A DNA stretch of 64,000 bases, taken from assembly GCA_947632195.1 (NCBI GenBank), contig CANROE010000005.1, positions 1-64,000 of the forward strand. Direction: 5' to 3'. Shown one piece after another: positions 27,477 to 36,462 of the stretch. Below the pieces are notes generated by a model. The model saw only the letters and a program-made list of their open reading frames with translations, did not search any database and was not told the origin of the DNA. Within the stretch, counting starts at the first letter, position 1; the number at the start of each line of letters is the position of its first letter. This DNA comes from an uncultured Clostridia bacterium (GTDB lineage: Bacteria; Bacillota; Clostridia; Christensenellales; Borkfalkiaceae). The position numbers and the translations under genes are program-made.

Positions 27477-28298
27477 ATGGCGGTCGTACAAAAAGGGGCG
27501 ATCTCCTTTGGGCTCGTGTATATCCCCGTCAGCCTGTATACGGCGACGCAGGACAGCGACATCACCTTCAACCAGCTCCACAAGGCGGATAAGTCCCGCA
27601 TCCGCTACAAAAAGGTATGCGCACATTGCGGAAAAGAGGTGGAGGCGAAGGACATCGTGCGCGGCTATGAATATGCCAAAGACAAATATGTGATCGTCAC
27701 GGACGAGGAGATCGAGGCGCTCAAAACGGAAAAAGACCGCACGATCACCATTTTAAGTTTTACCGCATTGGACGAGATCAGCCCCGTCTATTACGACAGG
27801 GCGTATCATGTGGTCCCGCAAAAGGGCGGAGGAAAGGCGCTCGAACTTCTTCGGCAGGCGATGATGCAAATGCAGCGGGCGGCGCTCGGCAAAACGGTGC
27901 TCGGGAATTCGGAAAAATTGCTCGTCATTCTGCCCCAAAAGGACGGGATCCTCATCCAGACCCTGCTCTATCAGGATGACATCAAGGAACTGCCCGTAGA
28001 TTACGACCGTCCCGCCGTGACCGAGGCGGAGCGGAATATGGCGGAGCAGCTCATCAAGAGCATGGAGGCGCCGTTCACCCCCGAACGTTATAAAGATGAG
28101 TTTCGCGAAAAACTGCGCGCGCTCATTGCGGACAAGATCGCGGGACGGGAAACCGTCGCGCCCAAAGAGGAACGGGCGGGTCAGGTGCTCGACCTCATGG
28201 AGGCGCTCAAAGCGAGCGTAAAGCGTGCAGAGAAAAAACCCGCCAAAAAAGCTGCCGCGCCTTCCGTACGGCCTTCGGGGAAGAAAAAGGAGGCATAA
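27477..28298 (+). CDS. ku: Ku protein for non-homologous end joining
   Basis: The 273-aa bacterial Ku core starts at MAVVQKGAISFGLVYIPVSL after a strong AAGGAGG. Features are the CAHCGKEV pair (about residues 46-53), VRGYEYAKDKYVIVTDEEIEAL and a Lys/Ala-rich basic tail (EKKPAKKAAAP... GKKKEA) typical of Ku extensions that bind DNA. Ku encircles broken ends and recruits LigD. The upstream in-frame extension is the antisense of ligD and is not used. In sporulating Bacillus the pair is under forespore sigma-G; a clear sigma-G or sigma-A promoter is not visible in the 90-nt spacer here. Confidence 0.96.
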   Translation: MAVVQKGAISFGLVYIPVSLYTATQDSDITFNQLHKADKSRIRYKKVCAHCGKEVEAKDIVRGYEYAKDKYVIVTDEEIEALKTEKDRTITILSFTALDEISPVYYDRAYHVVPQKGGGKALELLRQAMMQMQRAALGKTVLGNSEKLLVILPQKDGILIQTLLYQDDIKELPVDYDRPAVTEAERNMAEQLIKSMEAPFTPERYKDEFREKLRALIADKIAGRETVAPKEERAGQVLDLMEALKASVKRAEKKPAKKAAAPSVRPSGKKKEA

Positions 28299-28303
28299 AA
28301 GGA

Positions 28304-28328
28304 GCGGCCCGACAAAATGCCGAGCCGC
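28304..28328 (-). terminator. Terminator of the 929-aa surface protein gene
   Basis: On the minus strand GCGGCTCG / CGGGCCGC pair with one G-U, with loop GCATTTTGT, followed by TCCTTTTATG. It sits just past the convergent ku stop. Confidence 0.6.
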
Positions 28329-28342
28329 TTCATGCAACGGAG

Positions 28343-31132
28343 TTATTTGCGGCGTTTGATGACAATGACCGCTGTGGGAACGCAGATGATCGCAGCGCCG
28401 CATACGGTGGCGATCACGATCCACATCCATGCGCTGCTCTCGTCCGTCTCCTCAATGGGGGAGAGGCTCTGCGCGATCTCGCCGTTATTGACGAGGGAGG
28501 CGTTCCCGTGCTGTTCATCGGTTTCGGACGCAACGGGACCTGTTGCGGGCTGTTCAACCGTCTCGGGAGCGGGAGCCGCCGGCATCTTGGGCGCGAGCTC
28601 GGTTTGGGGCAGCTGTACGGGAGGTTCAGACGTTGCGGATCCGTTCCTGGGCAGTTTTTCGGGCAATACCTGCGGAACTTGGGGCGCGGGTGCGGCCTCT
28701 TTTTGCGGCTCCGGAAGTGTTTCGGATTCTGCGGGTTCTACCGTCTCGGGTTCGTCAACTTCGGGTTCGTTCTCGACGACTTCGGGCGCGGGCGCAACTT
28801 CGGGCTCATTCTCGGGCTCGATAACCTCGGGTTCGTCAACTTCGGGCTCTACCGGAACAAGCTCTGCGGGAGGGTTCGTCTCCTCGGGTGCGGGAAGTTC
28901 CTCTTCGGACTTGACGGGAAGTTCCTCTTTGGTTTCGGGGAGTTCTTCTTCGGGTGCGGGAAGTTCTTCTTCGGTTTCGGGAAGTTCCTCTTTGGTTTCG
29001 GGAAGTTCTTCTTTTTGCTCGTCAACTTCGGGAGCTGCAATTTCGGGCTCCGCCGTTTGAGGTTCGTCCTCGGGTTCGGGCAGAGGCTCTACGGGCGCAG
29101 GTTCTGCGGGAACGGGCTCTGCGGGTGCATGTTCTGCGGGCGCGGGTTCTGTGGGCGCGGGTTCTACGGGCGCGGGATCTGCTTGCGGGGCGGGCGCTAC
29201 CGCCACTTTGCTCTTTTCTTCATACTTGTGGCACAGGACGCAGTAACGGTAGGTGATCTTATAGCCGTCCTCTGTCTTTTCCAGCCAAACCGACCAATCA
29301 TGGGCGTTCGGGTCAACGGAGATCTTTTCGCTCTTTATCCACGCGCCGCAGTCTGCGCAGTAAACATTGTAAGTACCGTTTTCAATGCAGGTGGCCTTTT
29401 TCACACGGACGTGCTCGCCTTCGGTATGGCCCGTGGCTCTTTGGGTGATCACTGTTTGCACGTCGCCGCACGCGGAGCAAACTTTCTCGGTGTAACCGTC
29501 CTTCGTGCAGGTCGCGGCGTGTTTTGTCTCTTTGTAGCGGTGTCCCGTGGCGGGAATGATCTCCGTCTCCTTGACGGCACGGCAGAGCTTGCAGTGCACG
29601 GACTTCTGTCCCGCCTCCGTGCAGGTGGGAGCAACGTCCACGGTAGGGGAGCTCTCCCAGGTGTGTACGGCGACGTCTGTCGTTTCAACTTGCGTTTCGC
29701 CGCATCTCGTGCAGGTCTTGGTAATGACGGTGCCGTCGCAACCCGCTTTTGTCTCTTCGCTCCACTGATGGCCGAGCGCGCTGCCCGGATGGTCGGTGCG
29801 GGTCTTTTCGCCGCACTTGACGCACACTTCTACGGTATAGCCGTCCTCCGTGCAGGTGGCGGGGACTTCATAGGAAACGTTATCGTGTCCCTGTGCCTCG
29901 GTCGTCACGATCTTTTCCTGTTGGCAGGCGGTGCAGGTGTATTTCACCACATAGTCTGTGGTGCACGCGCCCCACTGTCCGCTCACGACTTTACCGTTAT
30001 TATAATAGTGCGAAGCGGTCGCATACGTTTCATATGTCTCTTCCCCGAAAGTGAATTCGACGCCAACCTTTTCGTCGTACGGAAGGTTGTTTTTGAATTC
30101 ATTCTTTACGGTGACGGTCGCGACCGTCTTATCTTTGGAGACAGTCAGATGAAAGTGTTCCGCGCCGCTTGTCAATTTCCAGCCCATGTTATCGGGGAGG
30201 AGCTTATTTTTCGAGTCGAAAGTTGCGGTAAAGGTATGGGAGCCGAGGTTGGGGTCGAACGTGCGGCCGCCTCCCGTGAGCCCCTTGAATTCTGCGGGTT
30301 TGCTCGCGCCGCCCGCCTCGGTAATGTCGTCGTAGATCGCATAGAGGCGGAGCACAGGCTCGTATTTATCGGGCGTGTAAGGGGTTTCGAGCATTTCTGC
30401 CGCATAATCGGTATCAAACACAAATTGTTTGCCGTTGGCGTCTACCCAGCCCTTGAAATCGTGCCCCTGCCACGGTGCCCATCTGTCGAGGGGAAGGCGG
30501 GCGAATTTGCCGCCGTATTCAAAGCCCGTGCTTCTGCCGGTGGAGGCATATTCGGTATCATGGATATTTTTCCAGCCGTTGCTGTACCAATAGACGGTGA
30601 TGTTTTTGGGATCGTACATCGCATAGAGGGTGGAACCTGCCGACACCACATCGCCTTCGTGCACCAATTTGCCCTTTGTGGCATTTTGCAACCCGAGGGA
30701 ATGCTCGATCCAGCGGGCGTTTTTCCAATCGTAGCCCGCATCGTCGGCATAGCGGGGATCGGGAGTCTCTCCCTTATTATACCATTCAATGGACCTGCCG
30801 TTGAGGTAGGTATAGCCTGTGTTGCTGTACTTCGCTTTGAGCGTTTCCCATCTTTCGCCGCTCTCGTCGCCCCAGAATTCGACATCGACGGGCGCCGTGA
30901 ACCAACCCACAAAGTCATAGCCTTCGCGCTCGGGGGTGGGAAGCTCGGGCAGTTTGCCGTTCTCCGTCACGACGGTCATCGTCTTGTCGCCGTCATAGGT
31001 CACGAGGGTGACAGTGTTTGCTTCGTCGGCGGATGCGACGAGCGAGCCTGCGTGAAACGCAAGCGGGATCTGGGACAATGCGAACACAGCCGCGCAGCCC
31101 AAGCCGAAAATTCTTTTACGCATCTTTGTCAT
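28343..31132 (-). CDS. Membrane-anchored surface protein, 929 aa, with InlB-type and Cys-pair repeats
   Basis: An N-terminal signal peptide (about residues 6-35) is followed by InlB/Flg_new-type modules (YDFVGWFTAPV and HDFKGWVDANG). About five repeats with paired CxxC follow (about 395-640; CTEDGYTVEVCVKCGEKT, ATCTKDGYTEKVCSACGDV). A long Pro/Glu/Ala/Val stalk comes next, including 7-residue ELPETKE-like repeats. A C-terminal TM helix (WMWIVIATVCGAAIICVPTA) ends in KRRK. There is no LPxTG, so anchoring is by the TM helix. GAAGGAG lies before the ATG. The function is unknown; adhesion is likely. Confidence 0.88.
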   Translation of the reverse strand: MTKMRKRIFGLGCAAVFALSQIPLAFHAGSLVASADEANTVTLVTYDGDKTMTVVTENGKLPELPTPEREGYDFVGWFTAPVDVEFWGDESGERWETLKAKYSNTGYTYLNGRSIEWYNKGETPDPRYADDAGYDWKNARWIEHSLGLQNATKGKLVHEGDVVSAGSTLYAMYDPKNITVYWYSNGWKNIHDTEYASTGRSTGFEYGGKFARLPLDRWAPWQGHDFKGWVDANGKQFVFDTDYAAEMLETPYTPDKYEPVLRLYAIYDDITEAGGASKPAEFKGLTGGGRTFDPNLGSHTFTATFDSKNKLLPDNMGWKLTSGAEHFHLTVSKDKTVATVTVKNEFKNNLPYDEKVGVEFTFGEETYETYATASHYYNNGKVVSGQWGACTTDYVVKYTCTACQQEKIVTTEAQGHDNVSYEVPATCTEDGYTVEVCVKCGEKTRTDHPGSALGHQWSEETKAGCDGTVITKTCTRCGETQVETTDVAVHTWESSPTVDVAPTCTEAGQKSVHCKLCRAVKETEIIPATGHRYKETKHAATCTKDGYTEKVCSACGDVQTVITQRATGHTEGEHVRVKKATCIENGTYNVYCADCGAWIKSEKISVDPNAHDWSVWLEKTEDGYKITYRYCVLCHKYEEKSKVAVAPAPQADPAPVEPAPTEPAPAEHAPAEPVPAEPAPVEPLPEPEDEPQTAEPEIAAPEVDEQKEELPETKEELPETEEELPAPEEELPETKEELPVKSEEELPAPEETNPPAELVPVEPEVDEPEVIEPENEPEVAPAPEVVENEPEVDEPETVEPAESETLPEPQKEAAPAPQVPQVLPEKLPRNGSATSEPPVQLPQTELAPKMPAAPAPETVEQPATGPVASETDEQHGNASLVNNGEIAQSLSPIEETDESSAWMWIVIATVCGAAIICVPTAVIVIKRRK
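28893..29012 (-). repeat. Tandem 21-bp repeats in the stalk of the surface protein
   Basis: Units of the form GGGAAGTTCYTCTTYGGNTTC recur at 28917, 28938, 28959, 28980 and 29001 after a 24-nt variant at 28893. They encode ELPETKE/ELPAPEE heptads and are candidates for length variation. Confidence 0.8.
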
Positions 31133-31180
31133 AGTGCGCTCCTTCTCCGCGCATCGCGCGCGGATATTAAAGTCTACTAT

Positions 31181-31208
31181 ATTATATCATCGGTTTTTGA
31201 AATTGCAA
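31181..31208 (-). promoter_or_regulatory. Promoter of the 929-aa surface protein gene
   Basis: The minus strand reads TTGCAA, a 16-nt spacer and TATAAT (31181-31186), with an extended -10 TG. Confidence 0.65.
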
Positions 31209-31301
31209 CCCCTTTTCAATAAAAAATTAAGCTCCTTGAACTATTTTTTTGCATACGTTTTGCGTTTTAGCACAGTTCATTGAACATTTTAAGATTTCTG
31301 T

Positions 31302-31329
31302 AAAAAAACGCGGAGCCGTAAGCTCCGCG
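31302..31329 (-). terminator. Terminator of the acyltransferase-YfcC operon
   Basis: On the minus strand CGCGGAGC TTACG GCTCCGCG is followed by TTTTTTT. It lies 20 nt past the transporter stop. Confidence 0.92.
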
Positions 31330-31348
31330 CCGCTGAATGTCTATGCCG

Positions 31349-32830
31349 TCAATATCCGATCTGTACGCCGATGAAGAGCATGAGAACGGTCACCGCAAAT
31401 ACGGCAAGCTGGAACCACCAGGTAAAGCGGAACCACTTCCCGTAGGAGACTTCCGCCATCGAAAGCCCGATGAGCAGGACGGGATTGGTGGGCAGAATGA
31501 CGTCGGTGAAACCATCCGCCATGCAGTAGGTGAGAATGACGAGATTCGCCGAGAGCCCGAGCGGTGCGCTCAGTTGCAGCAGAATGGGCAAAATCAAAAA
31601 GATCTTTGCCGATGCAGAGCCGATGAAAATCTGCAAAAAGAGAATGAGCGCATAGAGCAGGAGAATGACCTCGAAGGGGGATCTGTTTTTCAGCGTCTCC
31701 ACGACGTTATAGAGGATCGTGCCGAGGATCCCGCCCTCGTCCATGATGAGTTTCACGGAAGAGGCAAGGGCGATCATGACGACGGCGGGGAGCATGGAGA
31801 GCATGCCCTGCCCGAGCCATTTCAGCACGCGCAAAAAGTTTTTCGAGAGGATCCCGCCTGCGATGAGGCCGCCGATGAGGAAGGTGACGGAGAGAATGGG
31901 AATGGCATAGTCGGAGATGACGGGCACCGTGGCGACAACGAGCAGAACGGCAAGCTGCGCCGCAAAAAAGATAACGTATGTCAAAAAGACCTTTCTGTCC
32001 GTCTCTCCGCCGTCTACGGAAAGCGTCGCGCGCTTTTCGCAGTCCGTTTGATAGGTCAGCGACTTTCGGGGGTCGCGGGAGATCCTGCGGTAGTGCAGAA
32101 GCAGGAACCCGCATACCATCGCGTAAATAACGACGAACAGGACCACGCGCATATACATGCCGTCCGCCACCGTGATCCCCGCCTGTTCGGAGGCGAGCCC
32201 CACCGAGAAGGGATTGGTGATCGCCGCCGAGAAACCGAAACAGGCCGCCATCATACACATGCCGAGCCCCATGAGGGAATCGAACCCGAGCGAAAGGGCG
32301 AGTATCACCACGAGGGGCAGGAGGGTAACGAGCTCTTCAAACATACCAAAGAGGCTCCCGAACGCCATAAAGAGAAGGACAAGCAGGCAGAGGATAACTT
32401 TTTTCCGCGCGGAAAATTTCTTCACGGCGGCGCCGATGATCGCTTTGATCCCGCCCGTCTTTTCGATGATCAGAAATACGCCGCTCATGACGAGCAGGAA
32501 GATGCTGATCATGATCACGCGCAGTCCGTCGCTCGATGCGAACACGCGGAAGGGCGCGGTGATCACCCGCCAGAAGGCGATGCCGTGTATCTCGCCCGCC
32601 GTATAGACCGGCAGACCGTCCACCATTTCATAAGTCCCCTGCGGGATAAACAGGGTGAGAATGGCGCTCGCCGCGATGATGAGAATGAGCATAGCAAGCA
32701 CCAGCAAAAAGGCGCGGAGGTTGATGTGTAAAAAAGATTTTTCCTTTGCCCTTACGTCCGTTCCGGGGAGATAGGCGTCGGAGCGCGGCTCGGGGGACCC
32801 CAAATCCTTATTTTCTTTCTTTTCTCTCAT
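31349..32830 (-). CDS. YfcC family transporter (COG1288, arginine/ornithine antiporter-like)
   Basis: The 493-aa membrane protein has a 35-residue hydrophilic N-terminus and about 12 TM segments. The family phrases are FGSLFGMFEELVTLLPLVVILALSLGFD, CFGFSAAITNPFSVGLASEQAG and, near the end, GSASAKIFLILPILLQLSAPLG and PTNPVLLIGLSM. The two NPF/PTNP-type hairpins are typical of the ion-transporter fold. Relatives are annotated as C4-dicarboxylate or basic amino acid exchangers; the substrate is not decidable here. The start follows AAGGA on the minus strand, 13 nt after the upstream acyltransferase gene, so it is the second gene of an operon. Confidence 0.9.
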   Translation of the reverse strand: MREKKENKDLGSPEPRSDAYLPGTDVRAKEKSFLHINLRAFLLVLAMLILIIAASAILTLFIPQGTYEMVDGLPVYTAGEIHGIAFWRVITAPFRVFASSDGLRVIMISIFLLVMSGVFLIIEKTGGIKAIIGAAVKKFSARKKVILCLLVLLFMAFGSLFGMFEELVTLLPLVVILALSLGFDSLMGLGMCMMAACFGFSAAITNPFSVGLASEQAGITVADGMYMRVVLFVVIYAMVCGFLLLHYRRISRDPRKSLTYQTDCEKRATLSVDGGETDRKVFLTYVIFFAAQLAVLLVVATVPVISDYAIPILSVTFLIGGLIAGGILSKNFLRVLKWLGQGMLSMLPAVVMIALASSVKLIMDEGGILGTILYNVVETLKNRSPFEVILLLYALILFLQIFIGSASAKIFLILPILLQLSAPLGLSANLVILTYCMADGFTDVILPTNPVLLIGLSMAEVSYGKWFRFTWWFQLAVFAVTVLMLFIGVQIGY

Positions 32831-32843
32831 AAGTTGTCCTTCG

Positions 32844-34757
32844 TTACTCTTTGAAATATTCTTTGAGGGCAATGCTGCATTGGTACCACTTGACGCAGAG
32901 CCGTTTGTTTTCGGGAACGAAATAATAGATCTCTTTTCCGACGTAAAGCTCAAAATCTTCGTTTACGCCGAAGAGCAGGCGGTAAACCTGGTTTCCGTTG
33001 AAGTGCACGCTTACTTCTTCCCCGTCGTCCGTGCCCTCATAGGTGAGCCCGCTGCGGTCGAGACGGCACACGCCCTCTCCCGCGTGGCGCAGGCAGGTCT
33101 TGCCGTCTTTCGAGGAGTGTTTGAGCTCCACTTTGCTTTCGAGGCGGTATTCCGCATCCGCCGTAATCTCCTTGTCAAGCACTTCCTGCTGCCAATCGTA
33201 CCAATCGCGCAGGTCGTTGAAAGGCCCTTCGCGGAAGGCGTATCTGTCGCCGAGATGTACCTCGTTTCCGCAAACGGTACACCGTAGCGTGCGTTTTTGG
33301 GTCTCTCCCGCGCCCTCGGCCCCGCAGCAGGGACACTTATAGAGAATGCCCTCCAATCCTTCCGCAAGCCGCTTGTCGCGGTACTTTATTTCGGGACGGG
33401 TAGCGAGCCATTCGTATTCGTCGTAGTCCATCGCTCGGTCGAGCTTTCCGGTAAACGCCTCGTAGTCCATCGAAGAGAGCTCCTCTGAGGAACAGAGGCG
33501 GTCGAGCGTACACTCCACGGGGGAGCGGCGGCGCGGGCCGTTGCCCCACTTGGGCCTTGCGAAGTAATTTCCGTGGATCTTGAAGAGATAGACGTCGGCG
33601 CCCGACTTGTAGATGAATTTCGACGTCGCGTTCTGGATGCCCTCGTATCTTCCCACGGTGGAGAGCCGTGCCTCGGGCATCATCAGCAGCATTCCCTTCC
33701 GCTGCTTGACGGCGCGCACGCAGTTCTTCGCGCTTTCCAGATCGGCGGTAAACATGCTCTTGGGGATCACGCCGCCCATCTTCATGAGCGTGCCCATCGT
33801 CTTGTGATAGAAGTACATGCGCGCGCAAATGATGTTGGGGTAGTATTTTTTGAGGTATCTTCCCGAGAAGAGAAAGTCGACAAACGTCCCGTGGTTTACG
33901 AGGACGATGGACGGGCGGTTGAGCTTTCCCGTCAGGTTTTTGTACTTCACCTTGAAGTTCAGGCGGACATAGACGCCTGCGAGGAAGAAGAAAAGACGGA
34001 AGAGGACCTTGTGCGTATCCCGCAGCTCGTAGTCGGAGGTGTAGGGGGTCGCGCGACGTTTGAGATAGGCGTTGAGTTTGGCGGCAAGCGCATTTCTCTT
34101 CAAGAACAGCACGAGCAATATGGCGAGAAGCACGGCAAAGACCGCCGCCGCCCAGATGAGACTTGCGGTGATGGCGAGATTCCCGAGCCCGACGCCGATG
34201 AGCACGGAGGGGAGCGCTCCCAACCCCGTGAGCAGAAGATAGCGCGGATATTTGAGCCCCATGCTCGCGGCGAAAAAGCAGATCATGCCGTAGGGAATGG
34301 CGGGCAAAATGTAGAGCACGAGCACGATGAGCGAGACGCTGCGCGTCGTCTTTGCGCTGCTCCAATCGATGTCGATCTTTTTGGAGTAATATTCGCTCAG
34401 GCGGGTGCCGAAAATTTTATAGGCGATGTAGATGAGGGTATTGCCGACGAGCACGCCGATCTCGCACACGAGAATGCCGAACCACAGGCCGTAGCTCACG
34501 CCTGCGATCACCTGCACGGGCTCTGCGGGCAGGAACATGAACACCACCTGCAACATGGACAAAAGTCCTATGGAGACGACGCCCCGCCAGCCGAAACGCT
34601 GCGCGTTTTCGCGGATCTCCTCCTGGGTGATCCCCTTGCGGAAAAACGCCTTGAACACCTCTATGTTTTCGCCGGCAAAGAGAAACACGAGAATGGCGGC
34701 AAGGAGCAACAGTCCCGCCACCGCCACGATGATCTTGATCTTCTTTCCTTTTCCCAT
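32844..34757 (-). CDS. Fusion: VTT (DedA/TVP38) membrane domain + PlsC-like acyltransferase + zinc ribbon
   Basis: The 637-aa protein has an N-terminal VTT domain (about residues 8-220) with TM helices, the MFLPAEPVQVIAGVSYG segment and ILPAIPYGMICFFAASMGL. A PlsC-type acyltransferase follows (about 280-410), with the catalytic H-x4-D in NHGTFVD (H289, D294) and MPEARLSTVGR at about 360. A zinc ribbon (CPCC... CTVCG, 475-496) and a beta-rich C-terminal domain complete it. VTT proteins can scramble or flip lipids; PlsC members acylate lysophosphatidate-type lipids. Joining them suggests membrane lipid remodelling. GGAG precedes the chosen ATG. Confidence 0.87.
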   Translation of the reverse strand: MGKGKKIKIIVAVAGLLLLAAILVFLFAGENIEVFKAFFRKGITQEEIRENAQRFGWRGVVSIGLLSMLQVVFMFLPAEPVQVIAGVSYGLWFGILVCEIGVLVGNTLIYIAYKIFGTRLSEYYSKKIDIDWSSAKTTRSVSLIVLVLYILPAIPYGMICFFAASMGLKYPRYLLLTGLGALPSVLIGVGLGNLAITASLIWAAAVFAVLLAILLVLFLKRNALAAKLNAYLKRRATPYTSDYELRDTHKVLFRLFFFLAGVYVRLNFKVKYKNLTGKLNRPSIVLVNHGTFVDFLFSGRYLKKYYPNIICARMYFYHKTMGTLMKMGGVIPKSMFTADLESAKNCVRAVKQRKGMLLMMPEARLSTVGRYEGIQNATSKFIYKSGADVYLFKIHGNYFARPKWGNGPRRRSPVECTLDRLCSSEELSSMDYEAFTGKLDRAMDYDEYEWLATRPEIKYRDKRLAEGLEGILYKCPCCGAEGAGETQKRTLRCTVCGNEVHLGDRYAFREGPFNDLRDWYDWQQEVLDKEITADAEYRLESKVELKHSSKDGKTCLRHAGEGVCRLDRSGLTYEGTDDGEEVSVHFNGNQVYRLLFGVNEDFELYVGKEIYYFVPENKRLCVKWYQCSIALKEYFKE

Positions 34758-34785
34758 CTCTCTCTCCGTTACTTTTTCGCATTTC

Positions 34786-34814
34786 ATTATAGCCGAAAAA
34801 AACGGGAATTGCAA
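34786..34814 (-). promoter_or_regulatory. Promoter of the VTT-acyltransferase/YfcC operon
   Basis: The minus strand reads TTGCAA, 17 nt, TATAAT (34786-34791). Confidence 0.75.
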
Positions 34815-34884
34815 GAACTTCCGCCGATATTTGTCAATTTTTTACACAGCGGAGAAAAAACGGCGTAAAGCGGCCGCAGAAGAG

Positions 34885-34925
34885 CCGCCGCCAAAAGGCG
34901 TTCGGCGTTGCGTGCGGCGGTTTTT
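34885..34925 (+). terminator. Terminator-like hairpin with no assigned gene
   Basis: CCGCCGC (34885-34891) and GCGGCGG (34914-34920) pair, followed by TTTTT on the plus strand. No plus-strand gene precedes it; the region 34815-35012 is otherwise empty. It may end a short RNA or be debris. Confidence 0.35.
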
Positions 34926-35012
34926 ACCTTAAAAATGCAAAACCTTTTCATCGCGGCGGGGAAACCGTATGAATTTTGCAGAAATTAAATCATTTTTTGT
35001 TACAGCTTTTCA

Positions 35013-35041
35013 TTGACAAAGAAAATTTCTTGCATTATAAT
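35013..35041 (+). promoter_or_regulatory. Consensus promoter of the deo/nuclease operon
   Basis: TTGACA (35013-35018), 17 nt, TATAAT (35036-35041): a perfect match. No clear DeoR- or CytR-type operator is recognised. Confidence 0.9.
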
Positions 35042-35072
35042 ATATGGGAACTCATCAAAAGCGAGGAAACAA

Positions 35073-35732
35073 ATGGACATCCGTGAAATTTTAAGCAAAT
35101 GCGACCACACCCAACTCTCCGTCACGGCGACGTGGCAGGACATCAAGACGCTCATCGACGACGGAATAAAATATCAAACCGCGTCCGTGTGCATTCCGCC
35201 CTGCTATGTGGGCGAGGCGAAAAAATATGCGGGCGACAGGCTCGCCATCTGCACCGTCATCGGTTTCCCCAACGGCTACAACAGCAAGGAAGTAAAGGTA
35301 TTCGAGACCCGCGACGCCGTCGCGGCGGGCGCGGACGAGATCGACATGGTCATCAACATCGGCGACCTGAAAGCGGGCCTTTATGACAAGATCCTCGACG
35401 AGATCAAGGCGATCAAAGAGGCGTGCGGCGGTAAGATCTTAAAAGTCATCATCGAGACCTGCCTCCTTTCCGAAGAGGAGAAGATCGAGATGTGCAGGAT
35501 CGTCACCGAGGCAAAGGCGGACTTCATCAAGACGTCCACGGGCTTTTCCAAGGCGGGCGCGACAAGAGAGGACGTGGCGCTCTTCAAAAAATATGTCGGC
35601 AAAGACGTGAAGATCAAGGCGGCAGGGGGAATTTCCTCCGTCAAGGACGCGGAGGACTTCGTTGCCCTCGGCGCAGAGCGGCTCGGCACGTCCCGCATTG
35701 TAAAGATCGTCAAGGAGGAACACCTGTTATGA
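35073..35732 (+). CDS. deoC: Deoxyribose-phosphate aldolase DeoC
   Basis: The 219-aa class I aldolase splits 2-deoxyribose 5-phosphate into glyceraldehyde 3-phosphate and acetaldehyde. The Schiff-base lysine is in [15 protein letters not shown], and the second catalytic lysine is in [25 protein letters not shown] near the N-terminus and [17 protein letters not shown] also fit. The start is the ATG after GAGGA; a 20-codon longer frame would overlap the promoter. It is the first gene of the operon and the exit point of deoxyribose catabolism into glycolysis. It overlaps deoD by ATGA. Confidence 0.98.
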   Translation: MDIREILSKCDHTQLSVTATWQDIKTLIDDGIKYQTASVCIPPCYVGEAKKYAGDRLAICTVIGFPNGYNSKEVKVFETRDAVAAGADEIDMVINIGDLKAGLYDKILDEIKAIKEACGGKILKVIIETCLLSEEEKIEMCRIVTEAKADFIKTSTGFSKAGATREDVALFKKYVGKDVKIKAAGGISSVKDAEDFVALGAERLGTSRIVKIVKEEHLL

Positions 35733-36448
35733 GCGAACATCCCAACATTCCCACCCCCCACATCGCCGCAAAGTACGGCGACTTTGCAAAGACCGTTTTA
35801 ATGCCCGGCGACCCCCTCCGCGCAAAGTTCATCGCGGAGAACTTCTTCGAGAACCCCGTCCTCGTCAACAACGTGCGCGGGGTCAACGGCTTTACGGGAA
35901 CGTATAAGGGCAAAAAAGTGTCCGTCATGGCGTCTGGCATGGGCCAGCCCGCCATCGGCATCTATTCCTACGAACTTTTCAATTTCTACGGCGTAGAGCA
36001 GATCATCCGCGTCGGTTCCTGCGGCACGTTTGACAAAGACCTGCATGTGCGCGACCTCATTCTCGCGCAGGGCGCCTGCACCAACGGCAACTATGCCGCT
36101 CAATACAACCTTCCCGGCACCTTCTGCCCGATCGCCGATTTCGGACTTCTGAAACGGGCGGCGGAGCTCTGCGAAGAGGCGGGCGTGCGCTATAAAGTGG
36201 GCAACATCTTCTCCTCCGACATGTTCTATGACGACGCAAACAGCGGCATGCAGTGGGCGAAGATGGGGGTGCTCGGCGTGGAGATGGAGAGCGCGGCGCT
36301 CTATTGCAACGCCGCCCGCGCGGGTAAAAAGGCGCTCTGTATCTGCACCGTGAGCGACAGTTTCATCCATCCCGAGGAGAACACGACCGCCGAAGAGCGG
36401 CAGAACTCCTTCACCGCGATGATGAAGATCGCGCTCGAATTGGCATAA
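35729..36448 (+). CDS. deoD: Purine-nucleoside phosphorylase, DeoD type
   Basis: The 239-aa protein is of the hexameric NP-I family, which cleaves purine (deoxy)ribonucleosides with phosphate to give the base and (deoxy)ribose 1-phosphate. Motifs are [15 protein letters not shown] (phosphate loop), [33 protein letters not shown] (ribose-binding Met-Glu) and [10 protein letters not shown] (catalytic Asp). The start ATG overlaps the deoC stop; the longer upstream frame is deoC in another register. Products go to DeoB encoded next. Confidence 0.98.
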   Translation: MSEHPNIPTPHIAAKYGDFAKTVLMPGDPLRAKFIAENFFENPVLVNNVRGVNGFTGTYKGKKVSVMASGMGQPAIGIYSYELFNFYGVEQIIRVGSCGTFDKDLHVRDLILAQGACTNGNYAAQYNLPGTFCPIADFGLLKRAAELCEEAGVRYKVGNIFSSDMFYDDANSGMQWAKMGVLGVEMESAALYCNAARAGKKALCICTVSDSFIHPEENTTAEERQNSFTAMMKIALELA

Positions 36449-36462
36449 CGCGGAGGCAAAAC

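Noticed and set aside
28893-29012. CRISPR-like array
   Set aside because: The 21-bp units are adjacent without spacers and encode a Pro/Glu stalk in frame.
35492-35728. Longer start for the purine-nucleoside phosphorylase
   Set aside because: The extra codons are deoC in another frame. The DeoD N-terminus and the ATGA overlap fix the start at 35729.
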